DNA from: an uncultured Burkholderiales bacterium
GTDB lineage: Bacteria; Pseudomonadota; Gammaproteobacteria; Burkholderiales; Burkholderiaceae_C
Length of the DNA stretch: 54,554 nucleotides
Direction of reading: 5' to 3'
Assembly (NCBI GenBank): GCA_937927685.1
Contig: CALBSC010000036.1
Location: 1-54,554 of the forward strand
How positions within the stretch are numbered: the first letter of the stretch is position 1; each line of letters begins with the position of its first letter. Both the position numbers and the translations under genes were made by a program. This document shows positions 35,501-42,500 of this stretch, one piece after another. The notes under the pieces were generated by a model. That model saw only the letters and a program-made list of their open reading frames with translations. It ran no database searches and was not told where the DNA came from.

Positions 35501-37170
35501 CGAACGATTCACCCACCCGGGGCGCCGCCCAGGAGGCCCTCTGGGCCTCACTGGACAACGGCATGAACTGGTTTGATGTCACCGGCTTTGTCAGCGACAA
35601 GCACTTGACCTGGGATTTGGCGCAAACACGCAACCCTGTCAACGGCGTTTTATCGCCCTTGACCCTCACACAATCCAGCACAGCCCGGTTTGTGGTGCTC
35701 GATGTGGCCGGCAACCGAGGCCGCGAATGGACGCAGGCCTATGTGCTTGACACCGTGGCGCCCAGCACGCAGGCCACCTCGGTCCAACTGGTCTCGGACA
35801 CGGGCTTGGGCGATGCTGAAGCCCAAAGCCACCACGACTTCATCACCAACCAGGCCCGCACCTCGCTCAACCTCAGCTTCAATCAGGCCTTGTCAGCGGG
35901 CGATCGTGTGTATGTGAGTCTTGACGGGGGCGCGATGGAGAGCGGCGTGCCGGCACAGCCCTATGACATCACGGCAGACCTGACACAGCAAGGGGCTTTT
36001 AATGCCGCTGCATGGGGATCGTCCTCCCCGGTGTTCAACGTGGGTTCTGACACCAGTGGCGATGCAAACACCCCCTTCATCCTCCTGAGCGGCAGCCACA
36101 CGCTCTCGGTCTGGGTCGAGGATCGTGTGGGCAATCGGGGTGTGGTGCTGGAGCAGCCCTATGTGGTCGCCGCGCAGCCCCCCGCGTTGGACCTGGACAG
36201 ACAAGGCGCTGGCACAGACAGCCTCCGATTGGTCACCGCCACGCAAGCCCAGCAAGGCGTGTCGCTGGGCAACGTCATCACCGTCACTGCGCCGTCCACC
36301 GACGTGGCCGACGTGGTGGTCCGCGCCTCAACGGTTAACAGCGACAACGGCTCCAACGAGCGACTGCTGATTGCCCCCGGGGTGGATATCGACCTCAACC
36401 GTGCAGTGTCCACTGCTTTGCAGGGACTTCACCTACCGGGAATTGACGGAACGGTGCAATGGATTCCCTATGGCGGTGGCGAGATGCACTTTGCCAAGCA
36501 GGATGCATCGGGCCAGGTGGCCTACTTTTCGGCCAGCGAAGTCCAAACGCTCTTGGAAGGCTTACGGTATTTCAACACGGCCAACAGCGATGACATCACC
36601 CCGGGTACTCGCAGCTTTTCGGTACAGCTGCTGGACCGAGCCACCAACCTCTCAGCCACCGCCACCGCCACGCTGCGTGTGATGGCCGCTGATGCGGCCT
36701 CCATGAGCACCACTGCCAACGCCGGTGACAACGCCATCGTCGGTACCCCGGGGGACGACCTGTTGTTTGGCTTACAGGGGCAGGACAGACTCACCGGCAA
36801 CGGGGGCAACAACACATTCCTGTGGCTGTCAGGAGATGCCACCTCGACCACTCGCAATCCAGTCACCGACGTCATCACCGATTTTCACGCCTGGAATGCC
36901 AGCACCCAGACCGGAGACCGCTTGGATATCACCCGCTTGCTGGAGGGCTACAGCACGTCATCCCATTTGGCTGGCTATGTGACGGTGGACAACCGGGCCA
37001 CTGTAAATGGCGTGGCCAACAGCACGCGATTGACGGTGCAGGTGGATGGCACCTCCGCGGGGGCGGTGCAAATCATTGAGCTGCCAGGGGTGGCGCTGGG
37101 CACTGCCGGGGCTTCAACCGCCACGCTGCTCCAGGAACTCATGGCCAACCAGCAACTGAAGGTGATCTGA
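29575..37170 (+). CDS. Giant Ig-like/RTX type I-secreted adhesin 1 (2531 residues)
   Basis: The ATG at 29575 follows the adaptor stop. Residues 1-175 are polar and disordered, without a signal peptide. A hydrophobic stretch at about 180-195 (WSWLGLLAAGMGYRVV) precedes a beta domain, a Ser/Thr-only linker near 320, and a helical module containing ITPLTTLAAE. About eleven Ig-like modules follow, with boundaries marked by DTTPP, DTESP, DTQGP, DTTAP and DTVAP. A different 120-residue module comes at about 2220-2375. The C-terminus (about 2390-2531) has RTX-type GTPGDDLLFG and GNGGNNTFLW repeats, then VITDFHAWN and a type I secretion end. Exported uncleaved by the preceding machine, it is probably an adhesin or biofilm matrix protein; its ligand is unknown. 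Confidence 0.88.
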   Translation: MQNPVQSASSPSQPDLRPVHAQQPPVRPAHQATTVSYAQTLSKREPRFPHEKEFATAGQHASTMDVTHIEHSAAMDSLTAHVLTDPQATATQRSDAHTPRSPGFDEEAVDEDHGRQPAHGSVDQSQAWVLAQAHSSWLTLNPSMLTLTSADISAEAPIRAELEHSSAPVGASAAGGWTGVSWSWLGLLAAGMGYRVVAHHGDPDADTVSAQEPGLAFTLSGGLLAGPIINPSLVVTAYDANGQVLGTTTTHQDNQTGAGGYGYYTLTINHPGFSGGAVLLRVSDPTAGSGDDYIDEATGLPVDVTDLRAVVIVERPQNSSTRTSTSTTSTSTSLDANALQVTAHITPLTTLAAELIAPLPQTTGGGWTLPTGTTQAQITQSHQKVAELFGLSSTPDLTAVQPVAVISRDGTPLAGSNAYGKALAVLSLAQSQNTALSVPALAADLRSDEGADGPLKFSAAVASQFQQASLQAVAKRYLSTADAFDVQQATTAGTSTQAIDFQFERAALTLAQLDPADALGQVVYRITPVTTFADPAHPMPANGLRVYNVNTTDPARFRLELLDTEAGPGDAAAFTWNPEARTLVLNSETAPQVQGATGRTYHVTLRATADLLATPDNPDDDIAITQALTLAVKDTTPPLVASGYTITFNAIPGVQTQGSGAIVTTVGTPGIQNPEGFLTLSNLVPPDEPGVRYQVDLTLRNRASRHEVTRHWSNWFDTPASTRQLVLGPEEVSRLGNGTIDVQASVTATDRADLMANPVLSNTSFVLDTVVSTPTLSMLNYPASSISGDGWIRLAGLEPGASYGYTVFKGLDSISGGVVSSQAQTAYQADPATDPGTVALDFHALGSGDYTLQVTQQDAVGNQSSTTQSFTLDLEAPTGVDASIDAFEFTGASTDPRLFYLNGDDVGALSGTWKGHLEDDETLQLGVGRREPDGTVTWQWSGSLFNLLEPDVTGGRSWNFDTNQVAHWRVDLPPTVSGGSLLGLRLVDSLGHTNLLTTRDYIYQTQDVLLPPSVRWSDVSLDPQETTDTTLKVVVTGLAAHAQAQYLLNRSPIAPLSSDSSWSTSLPQPTPDGNSSDRWYLHVRQRDLLTQQVSASGDPLVIHLDTESPAPVTALLYQPLDDSSAVESTLAVINRDQVTRQSEMLVVDGIDDNGQPVFQGQVVSVLGHWTAADEGATLSVQWGHVLKTHILSLDDIAARKVDVWWRPDDILNQPGEVTVRAWVTDLSGNTSTDHTRHFVVDSRQTPSASAPTASSFLGLFTHASTAAPYGADTDYTLNKAEVLSGVQLRVQLGLHQADGSAVNWSKGFKLMLYAKPAVSSGNWSGTPVTTGTWSTVSSNSDMAWNAATGQVDWTLNLNNPLGNSLFSNMQGDLRDWKVQILNFAYDFSSPLYLSETPLAEVKVDTVSPGSLASTSAGSLALSLVSDGQRSVSLGQNQMVLPVRVNYAGMAAGDVLEFQSRPSDATAATPVFRYQVKAGDITDNQAVLSLARDTITQHLGDGVYALDLRVTDTAGNSTQLAHPTMVTVDTQGPSKPTLSWLAADPQQPFLNDGYLNARESTIDLNITWPTDHADTNTLRWVLGGTDLDDTWVSQFIRVKQVVTQAGVTTTTYTLDKQVFGSLEFDGVKTLRVSLTDAFGNRGAYADPLDLVLDSQPHDAPVLSVPLATNQEASAVPPRFLRQGAQINLHISDAQSVAGDTLHLVVTPAGEGLVPWEQDLPITHPLPTTLSLSQTGTWSFEGQTVSMSSLTGTSGLASGDYWVTATVTDLAGNVSRVSQPYQVVIDLDAPTNKALAESFVFGQHAVVDASATPGHHRAFITRVADQTITVQLDAALQDASSPTGAESLWGRVVTPGSTIDAATADDGWVDLSSAVAGSTLTWHTGTSGLALPSGVNVIQLQVRDAAGNRGALTEQTYVLDTTAPTTEIRAGTLTFSQDSEPTRGQGTPAALGLDHDLQTRHTAQTLRLDLSAALATDTNDSPTRGAAQEALWASLDNGMNWFDVTGFVSDKHLTWDLAQTRNPVNGVLSPLTLTQSSTARFVVLDVAGNRGREWTQAYVLDTVAPSTQATSVQLVSDTGLGDAEAQSHHDFITNQARTSLNLSFNQALSAGDRVYVSLDGGAMESGVPAQPYDITADLTQQGAFNAAAWGSSSPVFNVGSDTSGDANTPFILLSGSHTLSVWVEDRVGNRGVVLEQPYVVAAQPPALDLDRQGAGTDSLRLVTATQAQQGVSLGNVITVTAPSTDVADVVVRASTVNSDNGSNERLLIAPGVDIDLNRAVSTALQGLHLPGIDGTVQWIPYGGGEMHFAKQDASGQVAYFSASEVQTLLEGLRYFNTANSDDITPGTRSFSVQLLDRATNLSATATATLRVMAADAASMSTTANAGDNAIVGTPGDDLLFGLQGQDRLTGNGGNNTFLWLSGDATSTTRNPVTDVITDFHAWNASTQTGDRLDITRLLEGYSTSSHLAGYVTVDNRATVNGVANSTRLTVQVDGTSAGAVQIIELPGVALGTAGASTATLLQELMANQQLKVI

Positions 37171-37862
37171 TGGCCCATTCCACCCCTGAATCTGACGACC
37201 CCAGTGGCCTGTTCTGGCCAGGGTATGTCGACGCCATTTCCAACCTGGTGCTCAACCTGCTCTTCCTGGTGATGATTCTGTGTCTGGCCATTTTTGTCAT
37301 GAGCCAGAACACCCCGCGCCAGTCGCAGGTGAGCCCCAGTCCCGCATCCACCGCGGCCCAGGAAACCCGCTATGAAGAGGCGCAGCCTCAGCGGGAGACC
37401 CGGCTGAGCACCGGTGGCAAAACGGATGTGGTGCAAAAGCGTGCCGAGATCGAGGTGCGCCCCTCGCCGCAGGGCCCCTTGCCTGGTGCCGAGCACATCC
37501 GGGGCAAGACTGTCTCCGACCAGGGCGTGTACCTCGAGGTGCATTACCTGGAAGACGCGCTGGAGTTGAACCCAGCCGGACAGCAAGCGTTGCGCGAGCA
37601 CTTGGTGCCTCTCATGCGAGCCGGGATCAGCGAGTGGGATCTGGTCGTGACCACCGACACCGCCTATGCCTCCCTGCGTCGAAGCGCCTTGCTCCGCATT
37701 CTGCGGGTGCGCGAGGCCATGCAGTCACCCGACTTGCCAGGGCTCACGACCACTTCCCGGATTGAGTCGGGTGGCAATCTGTCCTCGAGCGCGGTGGTTC
37801 GGCTGTATGGCCGGCGCCCGGGCGTGATGCCTGCACCTGTCTCGCCAGTCCCGGTTCAGTAA
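37170..37862 (+). CDS. MotB/OmpA-like proton-channel subunit (SiiA-like)
   Basis: The 230-residue inner-membrane protein starts at the ATG at 37170, overlapping the stop of giant 1 (TGATG). A short cytoplasmic N-terminus leads into one membrane helix, FWPGYVDAISNLVLNLLFLV. Asp21 sits at the helix start, where MotB carries the proton-binding Asp (MotB: YADFMT). A Gln/Pro-rich linker follows. The C-terminal region (about residues 115-215) resembles a degenerate OmpA-type peptidoglycan-binding domain (LNPAGQQALREHL, LRRSALLRILRVREAM), although the GHTD motif is changed to TTDTA. Next to a MotA-like gene in a type I secretion cluster, the best match by context is Salmonella SiiA. Confidence 0.8.
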   Translation: MAHSTPESDDPSGLFWPGYVDAISNLVLNLLFLVMILCLAIFVMSQNTPRQSQVSPSPASTAAQETRYEEAQPQRETRLSTGGKTDVVQKRAEIEVRPSPQGPLPGAEHIRGKTVSDQGVYLEVHYLEDALELNPAGQQALREHLVPLMRAGISEWDLVVTTDTAYASLRRSALLRILRVREAMQSPDLPGLTTTSRIESGGNLSSSAVVRLYGRRPGVMPAPVSPVPVQ

Positions 37863-37889
37863 CGCCCCTTGCCCAGAAAGACCCGCACC

Positions 37890-39395
37890 ATGTATTCCAT
37901 TCGTTCCTTTGTGCTGAAGGCCCTGACCCCGATGGGGATCGTGCTGGGTCTGGGGCTGTTTTTCCGCCAAGACGTGGTGGACTCCATCCTCTTCACACCA
38001 CATCCTGCCATTGTGTTCATCATTTTTGCGCTGATTGGCCTGGGCCTGACACTGCTGCTGATCAACCTGTGGCATGTGTGGCAAGACCACCAGCTGCTGG
38101 TGAGCCTGCAGTCGCTGGATCATGCGGGCCGTGTCCAACGCTTGCAAGCACTGCGCCGTGAGGTTAGCCGTTTCAGCGCCGTGGCGGGTCTCCTGAGTGA
38201 GCCTCTGCCATGGAATCGACCCGCACAACAGACCGCCTGCGAGGACGAGCTGGCACGTATCCAGCAGGTGTACACCGAGGCATTGTCCTTCCCGGGATTT
38301 TTGAGTGGTGCACTGGTGGGCATGGGGCTGGTCGGAACCTTCATTGGTCTGCTCGGAGCCTTGGGGGATATTGCCGACCTGATTTCCGGACTGAGTGTCA
38401 TGAACAGCCAGAACGGTAATGTCATGGACATGTTCGCTCAACTGGTCAAGCAACTGCAAAACCCGATGAAGAGCATGGCCACCGCATTCGTGGCGTCGCT
38501 GTACGGCTTGCTCGGCTCCATGACCCTGGGCTTTAGCCTGTTTGCTCACCGCAAGTTTCTGCCGCTGCTCATCAACCAGTGGCGCAGCCTGAGTCAAGCG
38601 ATGTTGCGGCACGATGACCCCGACCGGATTCCTGAAGGGGCCACGCCCGCAGAAAACTTGCAGATCGCCCAAACCGAGGCCGAACAATGGAAACAGCTGT
38701 TTGCGCAACTGCGTGCCGAGCACCGGCAAACCATCGAGCACAGCCAGCAGATGCAGCAGCAGTTCGCCGCGCTGTTGGCGCAATGGCAAACCCAGCATCA
38801 GGACATGATCGTACGCCACGACGCGCTACACCAGGCAACGCTGCAACGCCAGGAAGCCTGGCAGCGCGAATCGCTGGATCGGCAAGAGGCGCGACATCAG
38901 GCCATGCAGGAGCACACAGCGCAACAGGTGCTGTCCATTCAAGCGGATACCCGTGCGCTGGCGCAGGTACTGCATGAGCGCAACGAAACCGATGCCCTGG
39001 TGCGCCGAGCACTCGGGGAGGGAGAGCACTGGATGCAAACCCTCATGCAGCTGCAGGAAACAGCCCGGCATTTCGTGTCCCTCGAGCAAGAGCGCAGCAC
39101 CACCGAAATCGCGGTCATGCGGGCGGCGACCGAGGCCACCCTGCGCTTGCTCGATCGCTTGCAGCGCGCGGAGGAGCACCAGCAGCGTGAGGTGCAGCAG
39201 GTGGCGTTGGAGGTGCGTGAACTGGTGGCATACCTGCAGCGCGTTGAGTCAACCGCCGGGCAATGGTCTACCGCCATGCTGCACACCGTGCAAATGCATC
39301 AAAGCGCCCTGCAAGACAGCGTGGCCAAGTTGCGCACCTTGCTCGCGCTGGAGGTGGGTGAGGCGAGGGTCTCATCCAGCACATCGACCCCCTGA
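37890..39395 (+). CDS. MotA/TolQ/ExbB-family channel protein with long coiled-coil tail (SiiB/ZorA-like)
   Basis: The 501-residue protein starts at the ATG at 37890, 27 bases after the MotB-like stop. Four membrane helices are predicted at about residues 10-25, 39-61, 136-158 and 196-218. Helix 3 has the family motif MGLVGTFIGLLGAL and helix 4 has MATAFVASLYGLLGSMTLGF. From about 240 to 495 the protein is almost wholly helical, Gln/Glu/Ala/Arg-rich and coiled-coil-like. This makes a long cytoplasmic tail, which MotA lacks but SiiB- and ZorA-type proteins have. With the MotB-like partner it should form a pentamer-dimer ion-driven complex. I infer that it powers or gates the type I-secreted adhesins, not flagella, as no flagellar genes are near. 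Confidence 0.82.
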   Translation: MYSIRSFVLKALTPMGIVLGLGLFFRQDVVDSILFTPHPAIVFIIFALIGLGLTLLLINLWHVWQDHQLLVSLQSLDHAGRVQRLQALRREVSRFSAVAGLLSEPLPWNRPAQQTACEDELARIQQVYTEALSFPGFLSGALVGMGLVGTFIGLLGALGDIADLISGLSVMNSQNGNVMDMFAQLVKQLQNPMKSMATAFVASLYGLLGSMTLGFSLFAHRKFLPLLINQWRSLSQAMLRHDDPDRIPEGATPAENLQIAQTEAEQWKQLFAQLRAEHRQTIEHSQQMQQQFAALLAQWQTQHQDMIVRHDALHQATLQRQEAWQRESLDRQEARHQAMQEHTAQQVLSIQADTRALAQVLHERNETDALVRRALGEGEHWMQTLMQLQETARHFVSLEQERSTTEIAVMRAATEATLRLLDRLQRAEEHQQREVQQVALEVRELVAYLQRVESTAGQWSTAMLHTVQMHQSALQDSVAKLRTLLALEVGEARVSSSTSTP

Positions 39396-39509
39396 GTATC
39401 CCTTTGGTTGTTTCATGCCCAGCTTGCACGCGTCAGCCTCACGTCGCCCGAGCAAGAACACGTTCAAGCTCGTCAGACCCACTTCAACCTCTTAAGACCC
39501 AAGTCGCCA

Positions 39510-39559
39510 CCGTCAGCCGCATACCCACCGGTAAGCGTACTTTTTCCGGCGGCTGACGG
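39510..39559 (+). promoter_or_regulatory. Large leader hairpin before giant 2
   Basis: CCGTCAGCCGC (39510-39520) and GCGGCTGACGG (39549-39559) form a perfect 11-base-pair stem around a 28-base loop, ending 40 bases before the giant 2 start. It lies in the 204-base gap after the MotA-like gene, the only sizeable gap in the cluster. Without a following T run it is not a classical terminator. It may be an RNA control element setting expression of the second adhesin, or a transcript-stabilising structure. Confidence 0.5.
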
Positions 39560-39599
39560 GAGGGCATCACCCGTTTGCATTGATTTCAGGAGCCAGATG

Positions 39600-42500
39600 A
39601 TGGCCACGTCCGCTACCCAAACTGTCAAGATATCCCAGACCATCCTGCTCGACATCGATTTCGCCACGATTGACTCGGTGCGCATCGTGGACGTGGATTT
39701 GCTGATCCTGCTCAAGGATGGTCAACGCCTGATCGTTCCCGAAGGCGCGGTGCGTGCCTTGATGGACGCCGACTTTTCCATCAACTTCAAAGGGCGTGTG
39801 TTCAGCGTGGCCTCGCTGATGGAGTTGCAAACCTTCAAGGCCCAGCGCATCACCGAGGTGGGCATCGCTGGCAAGCCAGGACTGCCCACCACCACGCCAC
39901 AGCCCGCGAGACCCGATGTGCAGCAACTGGACCTGAGCCCTGACAACGCGGCCCAGGCTTCCGCCCAGGCGCGGGGAACCGCTACACCCCTTGCCACGGG
40001 TTCCCCCGCAACCCCAGCCGCCTCATTCGCCTCATCCGTCGACAGTTCCGCCCCGTCTGAAGCCAACCGCACGGCTGTGCCGAACAACGCCGACACGCTC
40101 AGCACCGAAGCCAGCACCCAAGCCCTTGAAACTGCCAGCGCCCTGGATCGTCAGCCCGGGGCGAGCGCCAACTCAGCCGCGTCTGCCAGTGGTGTGGGGC
40201 CACTCACACCAAGCGCCGTCACCTCGGCTGCGAGTTCGGAACCGGCCTCGGGTCCGGTCACCTCAAGCCTGTCGCCTTGGTGGAAATATGCAGTCGGTGT
40301 CCTGGGGGCTGGCGTCGCTGCGCTGGCCAGCCGGGTCGGTGCCAAGGCCGCAGAAGTCGTCCTCGACACCCCGGTGGCGGCGAGCGAGACCAGTTTCAGC
40401 GGCGTGATTGCGTTAGGCCCTTTCAAGCAGGCCCAACTCAGGTTGGCGGTGTATGGCGCGGATGCGTCCGGCAAAAAGGTGCTGATGGCCAACACCATCG
40501 TGGAGACCGATGCCAGCAGCAAATACACCATCACCCTGGACGGTGCTTACAAATACTATGCGGGACCGATTCTGGTGGTCATGACAGATGCAGACCCCGC
40601 CACCAACGACTTCAAGAGTGAGGCCACCGGGGCAGAGGTGCCCCTGGGTCAACTCAGTTTGCGTGCGTCCGGCTACATCCAGAGCAGCGGTGCGACCACG
40701 CTCAACATCACCCCGCTGACCGAACTGGCCGTGCGATCCGCCCTGGGCAGCAAGGCGGACAGTGAAGGCATGCTCATGCCCACGCGGGACGCCATCAACA
40801 CGGCCAGCACAAACGTGGCGCAGGCGTTCGGATTGGGCAAGAACATCTCGGTCACCGACGCATCGGTGAAGACGGTTCTGGACTCCGGATTCAATGCGGC
40901 GGACACCTCGGTGGCGACCAAATATGCCCTGGCGCTGGCGGCCTTGTCGGGGGTGGACGCGCAGCAAAGTCTGGCGGCCCATGAAACCGCAGCCGATCAG
41001 GCGGCCAGGACCTTGTCGATATTTGCGGCGCATTTTGTGGGTGTATCGCCCGCGTCGGCCGCCACACCGGCCGCGCTGACGCCGGATTTGATCAACCAGT
41101 TGATCCAAGGAGCCTTGGTCACGCAACCCAGCGTGCAGAACCTGGCGAACGATGTGTCGCTCAACCTGCCGGCCTTGCTGGCCCAGCAAATTGTCCAGAC
41201 CTATTCCACGCCTGGCACGGGCAAGGTGCTGGCGCTGGTGGGTTCATCGGTGACCTCCCTCGGGCGTCAGGGCACTTGGCTCAAATTCCATTTTGATCAG
41301 CCGGTCAACACGTTCACCCTTGCCGATGTGTCCCTCAGCCAGCCGGGCTACAGGCTCTCGTCGTTGACCCAACTGGACGACAAGGGCATGAGCTGGTCGG
41401 CGCTGCTGCAGCCGCCCGTCAATGGTGCGGTGGACCAGAGCCAGGTCAGGATCAGCTTCACGCCGTCCTCGTGGGTGGGCAACAGTTGGACCTGGGTGGT
41501 GGACACCACCCCGCCGTCGGCACCCCGGGCGCTCACCCTGTCGCCCCCCGACAGCCTGTCGCCATCATCGGACAGTGGTGCCAGTGCCACCGATGGGTTG
41601 TCCAACGTGAAAACGCCTGTCGTTCGGGTCACCCTCAACTCGCAGGATTCGGTGGTGGGAGACCGGCTTGTCTTGAAGCAAATCGGCAGTGCGGATGACC
41701 GCGTCGTTCTGAATGGTCAGCAATTGGCGCGCAACGACCTCACCCGCGTGCTGAGTCCGAGTGATATCGGAACGGGCTGGGTGGACATCGCCCTGAACGA
41801 CCTGGGCAACGATGGCAGTTACCGCTTGCGGGTGTTGCAGCAAGACGGGGCGGGCAATGAATCGACGAGTCTCGACCTGTCTTACACCCTGGACACCCGG
41901 CCGCCCGGCGCTGTCACCCTGACGAATCTGAGCGCACCCGGTGTGATTGACTTTGGCGCTCAAACGCCACCGGGCCTGGTGAATGCCCGAACCAAGGCGG
42001 CGGGCATCCTGTTGCAAGGGGCGGGTGGCGAACATGACTGCACCATCTCGGTGGCCTGGGGTGGCAAAACCGTTCGGCAAGGCGTGCTGGTCAATCCCGA
42101 CGGCACCTGGTCGGTTCAACTGGATGCAGCAACCGTTCCGGCTGACAACCGGGCCACCCAACTCGTCATCACCCAGGTGGATGCAGCAGGCAACGTCAGT
42201 GCGCAGACGCCTTACTCCGTGGAGGTGAACACGGCAGGGGTCAATGCGCGGGTGATGTCTGTTCAGGTGGGCGATGACAGTGGCGCGGTGGGCCCGGGCG
42301 GCTACTCCACCAATGCCCAGACGATCCTCGCTTCAGGGCAGTCCACCGATGACAGTTCGCCCCCCGTGGTCATCAAACTCGACCGACCGCTGGCCCCTAA
42401 CGAGGTCATTCAGGTCTATGACGGCGCCAACACCGCGACGCCCACGCTCCTCTTCACGTTGTCTGGCGCACCCAGCAACGTCAACGGCAGTTACGTCTGG

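Noticed and set aside
37170..39395. Zorya anti-phage defence (ZorA/ZorB)
   Set aside because: The channel pair resembles ZorAB in having a tailed MotA-like protein, but no ZorC, ZorD or ZorE gene is present and the pair sits inside a type I secretion cluster.
37170..39395. Flagellar stator motAB
   Set aside because: No flagellar or chemotaxis genes are nearby, the order is motB-like then motA-like, and the MotA-like tail is not flagellar in type.
39408..39599. N-terminal 64-codon extension of giant 2
   Set aside because: The extension has no ribosome-binding site and no prefix-domain similarity, and it covers the leader hairpin; the ATG at 39600 has AGGAG at a good distance.
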